From positions 430,298-494,297 of the forward strand of contig NZ_BBLY01000004.1 in assembly GCF_000971175.1 (NCBI RefSeq): DNA of 64,000 nt. Reading direction: 5' to 3'. The translations under genes were made by a program, and so were the position numbers. Source of the stretch: Demequina pelophila (lineage in GTDB: Bacteria > Actinomycetota > Actinomycetes > Actinomycetales > Demequinaceae). A model generated the notes under the pieces. The model did no database searches, was not told the origin of the DNA, and was given only the letters and a program-made list of their open reading frames with translations. Below, piece by piece: positions 1-8,604 of this stretch (positions are counted from its first letter, which is position 1; each line of letters starts with the position of its first letter).

Positions 1-1
1 C

Positions 2-1495
2 GGCGTGCTCCCGCTCGCCCAGGGGACCAAGGTCGCCGTCGTCGGCGACTTCGCGAAGACCCCGCGCTACCAGGGCGCCGGCTCCTCGCTCGTCAACCCC
101 ACCCAGCTCGACACGGCCCTCGAGGCCATGGCCGGCACCGGCCTGGAGATGACCGCGTACGCGCAGGGCTTCCACCGCCTGGGCGGTCAGGACGAGGCGC
201 TCGCGGCGGAGGCCGTCGAGGCCGCCCGCGGCGCCGACGCCGTGCTGCTCTACCTGGGCCTCGACGAGACCAGCGAGTCCGAGGGCAACGACCGCACCCA
301 CATGCGCCTGCCCTCCAACCAGATCGCGCTGCTGGCGCGCCTGCGCGAGGTCAACGAGAACGTGGTGGTCATCCTCTCCGCGGGCTCCGCGATCGAGATG
401 CCGTGGCTCGAGGACTGCGCCGCCCTGGTGCACGGCTACCTGGGTGGACAGGCCGGCGCGGCCGCCGCCCTCGACGTGGTCACCGGCACGATCAACCCGT
501 CGGGCCGCCTCGCCGAGACCTACCCCGTGCGCCTCGAGGACAACCCGAGCCACCGCTACTACCCGGGCCGCGGCGAGACCGCCGAGTACCGGGAGGGCCT
601 CTTCGCCGGCTACCGCTACTACGCGACCGCGCAGGTGCCGGTGCTGTTCCCGTTCGGCTTCGGCCTCAGCTACACCTCGTTCGAGTACAGCGACCTCGCG
701 GTGACCGATGCGGGGGTCACCTTCACGCTCGAGAACACCGGGGACGTGGCGGGCGCCGAGGTGCCGCAGCTGTACATCGGCCGCGAGGGCGCGGGCGTCC
801 ACCGCCCGGTGCGCGAGCTCAAGGGCTTCGCCAAGGTCGCGCTCGAGCCGGGGGAGAAGACCACGGTCACGCTGCCCTTCGACGCGTACACCTTCCGCCA
901 CTACTCGGTGGCGCAGGGCCGCTGGGCCGTCGAGTCCGGCGAGTACACGGTGTCCGTGGGCGCGAGCGTCGAGGACGTGCGCCTCACCGCCACGCACACG
1001 GTCGAGGGCGACGCGGCACCGGTCGACCGCCGCGACGAGCTGCCCTCGTACCACGCCGCCACCGTGACCGACGTGTCCGACGAGGAGTTCGAGGCCCTGC
1101 TGGGCCGCGAGCTGCCCGCCTCGACCCCTGGTGCCGGCGCGCCGCTGGGCCTCAACTCGCCCCTGCTCGCCATGCACGAGGCCCGCAACCCCGCGGCCCG
1201 CTTCGCGGCGTCGACGCTCAAGCGTCTGATCGACCGCTCGCAGCGCAAGGGCAAGCCGGACCTCAACCTGTACTTCCTCTACAACATGCCGTTCCGCTCC
1301 ATCGCGAAGATGACGAACGGTGCCGCGTCGATGGAGATGGTGGAGGCGATCGTCACGATCGTCAACGGCCGCTCCTTCGCCGGCATCGGCGCTCTCGCCT
1401 CCGGCGCCGTGCGCAATGCGCGCGAGTCGAAGGCCATGGCCGCCGACCTCACCCACCCGACCCCGCAGGCGTCGCAGCCTGCCTCCAACCGCTGA
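2..1495 (+). CDS. Glycoside hydrolase family 3 beta-glucosidase, C-terminal part
   Basis: The reading frame is open to the window edge, so the N-terminal catalytic barrel lies outside. What remains is the GH3 C-terminal alpha/beta sandwich (VVGDF, then GAGSSLVNP), the segment ESEGNDR with the conserved Glu expected to supply the acid/base residue, and the Fn3-like domain (RPVRELKGFAKV). It is a paralogue of the complete GH3 at 48580-50835. It has a further C-terminal extension of about 110 residues after the Fn3-like domain, a region also present in shorter form in the paralogue. The gene sits 12 bp before a GtrA-like gene and is probably cotranscribed with it and the GT2 gene. The substrate is likely a beta-linked oligosaccharide, but specificity cannot be read from the sequence. 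Confidence 0.9.
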   Translation, partial: GVLPLAQGTKVAVVGDFAKTPRYQGAGSSLVNPTQLDTALEAMAGTGLEMTAYAQGFHRLGGQDEALAAEAVEAARGADAVLLYLGLDETSESEGNDRTHMRLPSNQIALLARLREVNENVVVILSAGSAIEMPWLEDCAALVHGYLGGQAGAAAALDVVTGTINPSGRLAETYPVRLEDNPSHRYYPGRGETAEYREGLFAGYRYYATAQVPVLFPFGFGLSYTSFEYSDLAVTDAGVTFTLENTGDVAGAEVPQLYIGREGAGVHRPVRELKGFAKVALEPGEKTTVTLPFDAYTFRHYSVAQGRWAVESGEYTVSVGASVEDVRLTATHTVEGDAAPVDRRDELPSYHAATVTDVSDEEFEALLGRELPASTPGAGAPLGLNSPLLAMHEARNPAARFAASTLKRLIDRSQRKGKPDLNLYFLYNMPFRSIAKMTNGAASMEMVEAIVTIVNGRSFAGIGALASGAVRNARESKAMAADLTHPTPQASQPASNR

Positions 1496-1507
1496 GGGGA
1501 ACCCTTC

Positions 1508-2188
1508 ATGTCCACCATCACCGCCGCGCTCGGCAAGCTCTGGGCGCCCGTGGCGCGCCTGTGGAAGAACTTCGAGACCAAGCGCCCCACCACCGCGCAG
1601 TTCCTCATGTTCTTCCTGCTCAGCAACGGTGTCACCGTGCTGCAGCTGGTGCTCATGCCGGTCATCAAGAGCTGGTTCTACAACACCGACCTGGTCAACA
1701 CCGCGTTCCAGATCTGGCCCGTGGGCTCCAACCTCGACGGCTCGCAGTACTACATCTTCGACTACCCGGCCGGCCCCGTGGACGCGGACGGCATGGGCGG
1801 CGGCCTCGCGTACTTCCTCGCGGTGCAGATCACCATCGCCATCGCGCAGGTCATCAACTTCTTCGCCCAGCGCTCCATCACGTTCAAGGCGAACAACTCG
1901 ATGGCGAAGGCCGCGTTCTGGTACGTCATCGCCTACATCCTCATCACCATCGGTGCGGCGGCCGCGCAGGGCTTCTACAAGGTCCCGATCTACTCGTTCT
2001 GCCAGGACGTGTGGCCCGCGGGCGGCGAGAACGTCGCGGACGTCATCACCATGATCATCAACTCGGCGATCGCCTTCTGGGTGTTCTTCCCGATCTTCAA
2101 GGTGATCTTCAAGCAGGTCCCGGAGGAGCAGGCCTCCGAGACCGCTAAGGTGGCGGATGAGGCGGGCTCCGAGCCCGCCGCCCGCTAA
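1508..2188 (+). CDS. GtrA-like multipass membrane protein
   Basis: This 226-aa protein has about four hydrophobic segments (near residues 35-55, 100-125, 137-160 and 180-205). The loop QVINFFAQRSITFKANNS resembles the conserved N-R-x-x-F-F/K region of GtrA family proteins, which help move lipid-linked sugars across the membrane or act with a GT2 glycosyltransferase. The next gene is a GT2 enzyme 27 bp downstream, which is the usual pairing. It is longer than typical GtrA (about 130-150 aa) because of a polar insert around residues 60-95 (DLVNTAFQIWP...). The GtrA assignment is by motif and context only. A plain hypothetical membrane protein is the alternative. Confidence 0.6.
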   Translation: MSTITAALGKLWAPVARLWKNFETKRPTTAQFLMFFLLSNGVTVLQLVLMPVIKSWFYNTDLVNTAFQIWPVGSNLDGSQYYIFDYPAGPVDADGMGGGLAYFLAVQITIAIAQVINFFAQRSITFKANNSMAKAAFWYVIAYILITIGAAAAQGFYKVPIYSFCQDVWPAGGENVADVITMIINSAIAFWVFFPIFKVIFKQVPEEQASETAKVADEAGSEPAAR

Positions 2189-2215
2189 CCGCGAGCAGGG
2201 ATCCTCGAGGCGATC

Positions 2216-3232
2216 ATGACCACGCTCACCATCGTCGTGCCGAGCTACAACTCGGCCGACTTCATGGACCGCTGCATCGACTCGCTGCTGATCGGCGGCG
2301 ACGATGTCGAGATCCTGATCGTCAACGACGGATCCCGCGACGCGACAGGTGAGATCGCCGACGCGTACGCGGCCCGGTACCCGGGCCGCGTACGCGCGAT
2401 CCACAAGGCCAACGGCGGCCATGGCTCGACCATCAACGTCGGGCTCGCGGAGGCGCGCGGCCGCTACTTCAAGGTGGTCGACTCCGACGACTGGGTCGAC
2501 CAGGACGCCTACCTCGACGTCATCGCCACGCTCAAGCGCCTCGACGGCGAGGACGCGCGCATCGACATGATGCTCACCAACTTCGTCTACGAGAAGGAGG
2601 GCCGCGAGAAGAAGCGCGCGGTCCGGTTCCGCAAGCAGCTGCCGCAGGGGCGCGTCTTCGGGTGGGACGAGGTGGGGCGCCTGCGCAAGACGCAGTACCT
2701 CATCATGCACACCATCGTGTACCGCACGGATTTGCTCCGCCAGGTCGGGCTGCGCCTGCCCGAGCACACCTTCTACGTGGACAACATCTTCGCCTTCATG
2801 CCGCTGCCGGCCGTCGAGCGGATCTACTACCTCGACGTGGACCTCTACCGGTACTTCATCGGCCGCGAGGGGCAGTCCGTGGCGGAGGAGGTCATGATCT
2901 CCCGCCTGGACCAGCAGCTGCGCGTCAACCGCATGATGGCGCAGCACATGACGGACACCGTGCCCAAGGACGCGCCGTGCTACCGCTACATGGCGCACTA
3001 CCTCGAGATCATCACGGCGGTCTCCTCGACGCTGCTGGTGCGCTCGGGCACGGACGAGTCCGTGCTGGCCAAGGAGGCGCTCTGGCGCGAGCTGCGGGAG
3101 CAGGACCGCTACCTGCACCGGCGCCTGCGCCGCGGCGCGCTCGGCCAGATCTGCACCCTGCCGGGCCGTCCCGGCCGCAAGGTGACCCTGGCCGCCTACC
3201 GCGCCGCCCAGTGGCGCGTGGGCTTCAACTGA
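2216..3232 (+). CDS. Family 2 glycosyltransferase
   Basis: A 338-aa GT-A fold enzyme. It has the N-terminal PSYNS segment (9-13), the nucleotide-binding VNDGS (36-40), and VDSDDW (88-93), which carries the DXD-type metal/nucleotide-sugar motif. GT2 enzymes transfer a sugar from a nucleotide sugar to a lipid, glycan or peptidoglycan acceptor on the cytoplasmic face. There are no membrane segments, so membrane association may come from the GtrA-like neighbour. The C-terminal part (residues 230-338) is Arg-rich and helical. It ends 55 bp before the convergent histidine kinase gene, and that gap holds three tandem copies of the GCATCGTCCCC motif. Confidence 0.85.
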   Translation: MTTLTIVVPSYNSADFMDRCIDSLLIGGDDVEILIVNDGSRDATGEIADAYAARYPGRVRAIHKANGGHGSTINVGLAEARGRYFKVVDSDDWVDQDAYLDVIATLKRLDGEDARIDMMLTNFVYEKEGREKKRAVRFRKQLPQGRVFGWDEVGRLRKTQYLIMHTIVYRTDLLRQVGLRLPEHTFYVDNIFAFMPLPAVERIYYLDVDLYRYFIGREGQSVAEEVMISRLDQQLRVNRMMAQHMTDTVPKDAPCYRYMAHYLEIITAVSSTLLVRSGTDESVLAKEALWRELREQDRYLHRRLRRGALGQICTLPGRPGRKVTLAAYRAAQWRVGFN

Positions 3233-3238
3233 GACCGG

Positions 3239-3287
3239 GCATCGTCCCCGGCCCGCGCATCGTCCCCGGCCCGCGCATCGTCCCCGG
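3239..3287. repeat. 18-bp tandem repeat, 2.7 copies, at a convergent gene junction
   Basis: The unit GCATCGTCCCCGGCCCGC starts at 3239, 3257 and 3275. The third copy ends early, at GGTC. Each unit contains the genome-wide motif GGACGATGC on the minus strand. The array is flanked by GACCGGG (3233-3239) and CCCGGTC (3283-3289), so transcripts from either side could fold into a stem. It may serve as a bidirectional terminator. Confidence 0.85.
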
Positions 3288-4619
3288 TCAAGAGGGGATG
3301 GGCACCAGCACCCTCATCACGAACCAGCCGTCCTCGGCGGCGACCGTGAAGGTGCCGTCGTAGCGCTCGACCGCCTGGCGGGTGTTGAGCAGGCCGTAGC
3401 CGTGGTGCGCCTGGTCGTCCTTGGTGGTGCGCGGCAGGCCGTCGTCGAGGTCGAGCTCGCCGCCGAAGTAGTTCTCGAAGCGCAGCAGCGCGAAGCCGCC
3501 CTGGCGGTGGAGCGCGACGCGGCACAGGCGCTGGTCGGGGTCCGGGACCTTCCGGGTGGCCTCGATCGCGTTGTCGAGCGCGTTGCCGAAGATCGCGACG
3601 ATGTCCGCGACCTCCATGAAGTCCACGGCGTGCCCGTCGACCACGCACGTGAACGTGATCCCCAGGTCCTGCGCCTGCGACACCTTGGCCGTCAGCATCG
3701 TGTCGACCACGGGGTTGCCGGTGTCGTAGACCACGTCGTAGCCGCGGATGGTGTCCTCGAGCTGGTCGACCAGGCTCGCGCGCACCTGCGCGTCGCCCTC
3801 GCCGCGCAGCGCCGTGGCGAAGTGCTTGAGGTCGTGGTACTTGCGGTTGACGGAGTCCTGCATGCGGCGGGACTGCTCGTACTGGGCGTGCTGGGCGCGC
3901 AGGAGCGAGTTCATCGACTGGTTGTCGATCGCGCGCTGGAGCTGCAGGCGCTGGGCGCGCATCGCGTACAGCGCGACGAAGCCGCACAGGTCCACGAGGG
4001 TGCGGATGTACAGGATCGACTCGTGGTCGCTGCTGACGAAAGGCGACTCGTCGGTGACGAAGCTCAGGTTGGACATGAGGAACGTCACGATCCCGATGGA
4101 CAGGGTCGCGAGGAACATCCGCGAGTCGATCGCGACGCGCCGCTCGGGAGGGAAGTTGCGCCGCTCCGCGAACCACGCGGCCGCGAGCGCGGACGCGAGC
4201 ATGACCGCCACCGCGGCGAATCTCTCCCACGGCCAGCCGTTGGCGACGAAGAAGTGCTGGTCGATCTGCCACGCGAGCGAGGCCGCGAGCTCCGCGAGCA
4301 CGAAGGCACGCACGAACCGGTCGCCGGCCCGCTGCCACTCCGTGTCCGTGCAGGCCCAGACCAGTCCGTACATCGTGGCGGCGGCCATCACCATGCCCAG
4401 CCACCACCAGCCCAGGTGCAGCGCGCCCGCGAGCAGCTGGACGCCCACGAGGGCGAACAGGCCCGCCACGATGACGCCGATGAGAGGCAGCCGGTCGAGC
4501 CGCTTGGGGGTGAGGGTGATGTAGACGACGCACGCGCCCCACTCGGCTCCGGCGGTGAGCAGGCGGGGGATGTCCTCGAGGATCGGCTCGATGCCGGAGT
4601 TGGCGACCAGGAACGTCAC
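3288..4619 (-). CDS. Sensor histidine kinase, AgrC/LytS-type GHKL family
   Basis: This 443-aa protein has about six membrane segments in residues 25-225 and a cytoplasmic coiled region. The motif KYHDLKHF follows, with the probable phospho-acceptor His262. It then has a GHKL ATPase domain with N-box NALDNAIEA (346-354) and G-box HHGYGLLNTR (405-414). The ATG overlaps the response-regulator stop by 4 bp (ATGA), so the two are translationally coupled. Members of this class sense peptides or envelope state and phosphorylate LytTR regulators. I see no AgrD-like peptide gene or AgrB protease next to it, so the ligand is unknown. Confidence 0.88.
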   Translation of the reverse strand: MTFLVANSGIEPILEDIPRLLTAGAEWGACVVYITLTPKRLDRLPLIGVIVAGLFALVGVQLLAGALHLGWWWLGMVMAAATMYGLVWACTDTEWQRAGDRFVRAFVLAELAASLAWQIDQHFFVANGWPWERFAAVAVMLASALAAAWFAERRNFPPERRVAIDSRMFLATLSIGIVTFLMSNLSFVTDESPFVSSDHESILYIRTLVDLCGFVALYAMRAQRLQLQRAIDNQSMNSLLRAQHAQYEQSRRMQDSVNRKYHDLKHFATALRGEGDAQVRASLVDQLEDTIRGYDVVYDTGNPVVDTMLTAKVSQAQDLGITFTCVVDGHAVDFMEVADIVAIFGNALDNAIEATRKVPDPDQRLCRVALHRQGGFALLRFENYFGGELDLDDGLPRTTKDDQAHHGYGLLNTRQAVERYDGTFTVAAEDGWFVMRVLVPIPS

Positions 4620-5326
4620 ACGCGCCCGCCCATGTGGTCCGCGAGCGCCTCGAGGAAGGCCTTCTTGCGGGGCCGGCTCACCTGGAGGGCGTCCCCGTTC
4701 GCCATCACGGACGTCGACTGGTCGACGCGCGAGACGTGACGGAGGTTGACCAGGTAGCAGTTGTTGGAGCGGAAGAACCCGAACTCCGACAGATCCTCCT
4801 CGAGCGCCTTGAGGGTGCCCGAGAACGTGTAGCGCCGGTCGAAGCAGTGGACGGTGATCTTGTGCTTGTCCGACTCGGCGTAGACCACGTCGTTGGGGTC
4901 GAGCCGAACCAGGGCGTTGTTGACGGACAGCACGATCGCGGGGGTCTCGCGCTTCTTCAGGCGCGACAGCGACCGGCCCAGCTCCTGGGCGAAGGCGAAG
5001 TAGGGGACCGGCTTGAGCAGGTAGGACAGCGCGTCCACCTCGTAGCCCTTGATGGCGAACTGGCCCATGTTGGTGACGAACACGATGATGACGTCCGTGT
5101 CGACCTGGCGGATGGCGTGCGCGGTCTCGAAGCCGTCCATGCCCGCCATCTCGACGTCCAGGAAGAGGACGTCGAACTCGGGGCGGTAGTCGACGGCGAT
5201 CTCCTTGCCGTCCGTGAAGGTCCGCACATCAAAGGGCACCTCGTGCTCCTCGCTGTAGCGCGCGAGGTGGTCGAGCAGGGTGCGGCGGTACGCCTCATCA
5301 TCCTCGACGACGCCGATCCGGATCAC
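4616..5326 (-). CDS. LytTR-family response regulator
   Basis: A 236-aa regulator. It has a receiver domain with acidic pocket EDD (8-10), phospho-acceptor Asp57 in LFLDVEM and Lys105 in LLKP, followed by a LytTR DNA-binding domain (about 132-236). The GTG start has a good GGAGG upstream (GGACGGAGGC on the minus strand, 5331-5340). It is the first gene of the RR-HK operon. It controls unknown targets, and no obvious LytTR direct repeats were confirmed nearby. The leader contains the inverted repeat GTTGC-TGG-GCAAC (5342-5354) and a TACACT box on the minus strand, which could form an autoregulated promoter. Confidence 0.9.
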   Translation of the reverse strand: MIRIGVVEDDEAYRRTLLDHLARYSEEHEVPFDVRTFTDGKEIAVDYRPEFDVLFLDVEMAGMDGFETAHAIRQVDTDVIIVFVTNMGQFAIKGYEVDALSYLLKPVPYFAFAQELGRSLSRLKKRETPAIVLSVNNALVRLDPNDVVYAESDKHKITVHCFDRRYTFSGTLKALEEDLSEFGFFRSNNCYLVNLRHVSRVDQSTSVMANGDALQVSRPRKKAFLEALADHMGGRV

Positions 5327-5506
5327 CCGAGCCTCCGTCCTGTGTTGCTGGGCAACTGTTCAAGTGTACGAGTGGTCTCAGGTGGCATGGAGTGCCGTTC
5401 GTCCCGCCCGCGCGCAGCCCGCCCCCGCCATCACCCAATTGGTAGGTGTTGGTCGCTTCTCGCGAATCTCTGCGCGTGAGGGGTAGATGGTTGTCGTTCG
5501 GCCCGC

Positions 5507-6187
5507 CTACACCGGCTCGACCAGCTCCGCCCCCTGGTTCCTGACGTTGCCCACGTCGCGCCCCACCGCGTGCCACGCGAGCTCCGGCTCCGGGGCGGCC
5601 ATCGCCGCGAACAGGTCGTCGTTCGCGGAGTCCGCATCGAGCCACACGTCCGCCTCCTCGCGGCGCAGCATCACGGGCTGGCGGTCATGGATCCGCGCCA
5701 TCTCACCGCGCGCCGCCGTGGTGACGATCGAGCACGAGGCCAGCCACGGCGCGTCGTCCCCCTTGGCCTTGTCCCGCCAGAACTCGAACAGGCCCGCGAA
5801 GGCGAGCGGCGCATCGTCCGCGGTGTGAATGAAGTACGGGGTCTTGACCCCGTCCTCCGTCTTCCACTCGTAGTAGCCGCTCGCCGGCACCAGGCAACGG
5901 CGCTTGGCGAAGGCCGCGCGGAACGACGGCTTCTCCGCGACCGTCTCGCCGCGGGCGTTGAACATGCGCGAGCCCACGGAGGGATCCTTGGCCCAGGACG
6001 GCACGAGGCCCCAGCGGGCGAGTTCGAGGGAGCGCCCCTCGTCCCTGCGCGCCACGACGATCGCCGCCTCCTGCGTGGGGGCGATGTTGTAACGCGGGGC
6101 GAGCCGGGCATCGTCCGCGATGACGGCGATCTCGAAGGCGTCGATGAGCTCCTGCTCGGTCATGAAATTCGCGTAGCGCCCGCACAT
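5507..6187 (-). CDS. SRAP (HMCES/YedK) abasic-site protein
   Basis: A 226-aa protein of usual length for SOS-response-associated peptidase proteins. These crosslink to abasic sites in single-stranded DNA through Cys2 and shield them. The start was set at MCGRY because Cys2 must become N-terminal after Met removal. An in-frame upstream extension is Ser/Ala-rich and not conserved-looking. Visible active-site residues are Cys2, Asn34 (YNIAPTQ), Glu107 (ASGYYEWK) and His167 (IHDRQPVML). It contains two in-frame copies of the GGACGATGC motif (IADDARLAP and TADDAPLAF). No LexA box was recognised. Confidence 0.92.
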   Translation of the reverse strand: MCGRYANFMTEQELIDAFEIAVIADDARLAPRYNIAPTQEAAIVVARRDEGRSLELARWGLVPSWAKDPSVGSRMFNARGETVAEKPSFRAAFAKRRCLVPASGYYEWKTEDGVKTPYFIHTADDAPLAFAGLFEFWRDKAKGDDAPWLASCSIVTTAARGEMARIHDRQPVMLRREEADVWLDADSANDDLFAAMAAPEPELAWHAVGRDVGNVRNQGAELVEPV

Positions 6188-6278
6188 GTCCCCATGCTGG
6201 CACCCGCCGTCGCTGCCGGTCACGGGGAACAACGCGGCGCGGAGCCCGGTTGTGCACCCCCATGGAGGTGAACGATCG

Positions 6279-7295
6279 ATGAACGAAGCCTGGCCCCTCA
6301 TTCCCAGCGCGGTCGCGCTTGCCCTCGCGGTGGGCGCGGTGATCCTCGTGGGAGTCCGCCTCACGCGCACCGCCGACGAGCTCGCCGACCGCACCGGGAT
6401 GGGAGAGGCGCTCGCGGGCGCGCTGTTCCTGGGCGGCATCACCAGCCTGCCGGGCATCGTGGCGTCCGCGACCGGTGCGCTCCAGGGCGACGCGGCCTTC
6501 GCGCTCGCCAATCCGGTGGGAGGCGTGGCGGTGCAGTCCGTGTGGCTCGCGATCGCGGACCTGCTCTATCGGCGCGCCAACCTCGAACACGCGGCGGCCA
6601 GCCTCGAGAACATCCTGCAGGCGCTCGTGCTGGTCGCGCTGCTGTCGCTGCCGGTGATCGCATTCGCCACCCCGGACCTCACGGTCGGCTGGGTCCATCC
6701 GGTCACGCTGCTGATCCCCGTCCTCTACTTCTACGGGTTGAGGCTCGTGAAGCGGGCGCGCGAGCAGCCGTCGTGGCAGCCCGAGGAGACCGAGGACACC
6801 GTGGGGGACGAGCCGGACGAGCCGTCGGACACGCCCGTGCGCACGCTGTGGCTGCGCCTGGGAGCCTTCGCCGTGCTCATCGGCGTGACGGGATGGGTGA
6901 TCGGTCGCGCGGGACTCGGCGTGGTCGCCGCGACGGGCTGGCCCAGCTCGGTCACCGGCTTCACGCTCACGACCATCATCTCCTCGCTGCCGGAGCTGGT
7001 GACGCTGATCGCCGCCGTCAAGATCGGGGCGCTCACGCTCGGGGTGGGCAACATCATCGGCGGGAACGTGTTCGACACGCTGCTCATCTCCGTCTCCGAC
7101 GTCTTCTACCTCGACGGGCCCATCTACGCCCAGGCGGGCACCTCGAGCCTCGTGCTGCTCGGCGGCACCCTGCTCATCACGGCGATCCTCGCGGCGGGTC
7201 TGCTCGTCAGAGACCGCAAGGGGATCGGCTTCGAGGGCGTCGGGCTGCCGCTCGCCTATGTGGGGACCGCCGCGCTCGCGGTCGTCGTGGCCTAG
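6279..7295 (+). CDS. CaCA-superfamily sodium/calcium exchanger-like protein
   Basis: This 338-aa protein has two inverted repeats of about five membrane segments joined by an acidic cytoplasmic loop (PEETEDTVGDEPDEPSD). The start was chosen at 6279 because GGAGGTG lies 8 bp upstream at 6264-6270. The alpha repeats are divergent. Repeat 1 reads GGITSLPGIVAS where exchangers usually have G-T-S-x-P-E, and repeat 2 reads SSLPELVT followed by GNIIGGNVFD in place of GN-x2-GSN. The catalytic Glu is thus lost in repeat 1 and kept in repeat 2. Ion selectivity may differ from Na/Ca. It is divergent from the SRAP gene. Confidence 0.8.
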   Translation: MNEAWPLIPSAVALALAVGAVILVGVRLTRTADELADRTGMGEALAGALFLGGITSLPGIVASATGALQGDAAFALANPVGGVAVQSVWLAIADLLYRRANLEHAAASLENILQALVLVALLSLPVIAFATPDLTVGWVHPVTLLIPVLYFYGLRLVKRAREQPSWQPEETEDTVGDEPDEPSDTPVRTLWLRLGAFAVLIGVTGWVIGRAGLGVVAATGWPSSVTGFTLTTIISSLPELVTLIAAVKIGALTLGVGNIIGGNVFDTLLISVSDVFYLDGPIYAQAGTSSLVLLGGTLLITAILAAGLLVRDRKGIGFEGVGLPLAYVGTAALAVVVA

Positions 7296-7377
7296 CGGCG
7301 CCACCTTCGTCGCCGCGTGCACGAAGTTCCCCACAGGGGGTGTCCTTTTCAGGGGTTTTGCCGGTAATGTCCCCGCC

Positions 7378-8604
7378 ATGGGGGGAGAGCCTGTCGCTCT
7401 CATCGAAGAGCGGGTACGTGAGGGAGTGCGCGCGGCGGGGATGGACCCGGCGCGCGATGTCGACGCCGTGCGGGCGCTGGTCGAGGCCGCGGTCGACGCC
7501 TGGGAGGAGCGCGCGCTCGTGGGCGACGGCGACCCGCTCGCCGACCGGGCGGCGGTCGCCAAGGCGGTGCACGATGCTGTGGCCGGGCTGGGGCCGCTGC
7601 AGTCCCTGCTCGACGATCCGACGATCGAGGAGATCTGGATCAACTCGCCGCACGAGGTGTACGTCGCCCGCGGCGGGGTGAGCGAGCTCACGAGCCTGCT
7701 GCTCGACGAGGCGACCGTGCGGATGCTGGTCGAGCGGATGCTCGCTGCCGCGGGCCGGCGGCTCGACCTCTCCAGCCCGTTCGTGGATGCCGCGCTCCCG
7801 GGCGGGGAGCGCCTCCACGTCGCGATCCCGGACGTCACCCGCCGTCACTGGGCCGTCAACATCCGCAAGTACGTGGCCCGCGCGACGAGCGTCGACGACC
7901 TGGTGCGCCTGGGCATGCTGCCGGCCCAGGCCGCGGCCTTCCTCGCCGCGTCCGTCGAGGCGGGGCTGACCGTCCTGGTCAGCGGAGGCACCCAGGCGGG
8001 CAAGACCACCACGCTGGGCGCGTTGGCGGGCGCGATTCCCGCGCGCGAACGCGTGGTCACCTGCGAGGAGGTGTTCGAGCTCGCGGTCCCCGTACGGGAC
8101 ACGGTCGCGCTCCAGTGTCGCCAGCCGTCTCTCGAGGGCACGGGCGAGATCCCGCTGCGCCGGCTGGTCAAGGAGGCGCTGCGCATGCGGCCCAGCCGCA
8201 TCATCGTGGGCGAGGTGCGCGAGGCCGAGGCGCTCGACCTCCTCATCGCTCTGAACAGTGGCGTTCCCGGCATGTGCACCATCCACGCGAACTCCGCGCG
8301 GGACGCGCTCGCGAAGATGTGCGCGCTGCCGCTCCTCGCCGGCGGCAACGTCACCGATCGCTTCGTCGTGCCCACCGTCGCCTCTGCCGTGGACCTCATC
8401 GTGCACGTGGGGATAGGCCCCGACGGATCGCGGCGCGTGAGGGAGATCCAGGGCGTCTCCGGCCGCGTCGAATCCGGAGTGATCGAGTTGACTGAATTGT
8501 TCGGGTGGCGGGACGGCGAGCTGCGTCGCGGCGGCGGCTTCCCGCCGCACCCGGACCGCTTCGAGGCGCGCGGCATCAACGTCGCCGGATTGCTCTCCGC
8601 ATGA
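7378..8604 (+). CDS. tadA: Tad pilus assembly ATPase TadA/CpaF
   Basis: A 408-aa secretion ATPase that powers assembly of Tad/Flp pili. The Walker A motif is GGTQAGKTT (203-211), the Walker B region is IIVGEVRE (275-282), and the His-box is GMCTIHANSA. The start at 7378 gives a normal N-terminal domain. No good Shine-Dalgarno precedes it, and TAATGT at 7365-7370 could be a -10 box giving a near-leaderless mRNA. It is the first gene of a seven-gene run with 4-bp overlaps. An upstream septum-site/CpaE-like gene, common in actinobacterial Tad loci, is absent. Confidence 0.93.
   Translation: MGGEPVALIEERVREGVRAAGMDPARDVDAVRALVEAAVDAWEERALVGDGDPLADRAAVAKAVHDAVAGLGPLQSLLDDPTIEEIWINSPHEVYVARGGVSELTSLLLDEATVRMLVERMLAAAGRRLDLSSPFVDAALPGGERLHVAIPDVTRRHWAVNIRKYVARATSVDDLVRLGMLPAQAAAFLAASVEAGLTVLVSGGTQAGKTTTLGALAGAIPARERVVTCEEVFELAVPVRDTVALQCRQPSLEGTGEIPLRRLVKEALRMRPSRIIVGEVREAEALDLLIALNSGVPGMCTIHANSARDALAKMCALPLLAGGNVTDRFVVPTVASAVDLIVHVGIGPDGSRRVREIQGVSGRVESGVIELTELFGWRDGELRRGGGFPPHPDRFEARGINVAGLLSA

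Noticed and set aside
5327-5506. An AgrD-like signal peptide gene beside the two-component system
   Set aside because: No short frame with a suitable start, ribosome-binding site and leader/tail was found in the gap.
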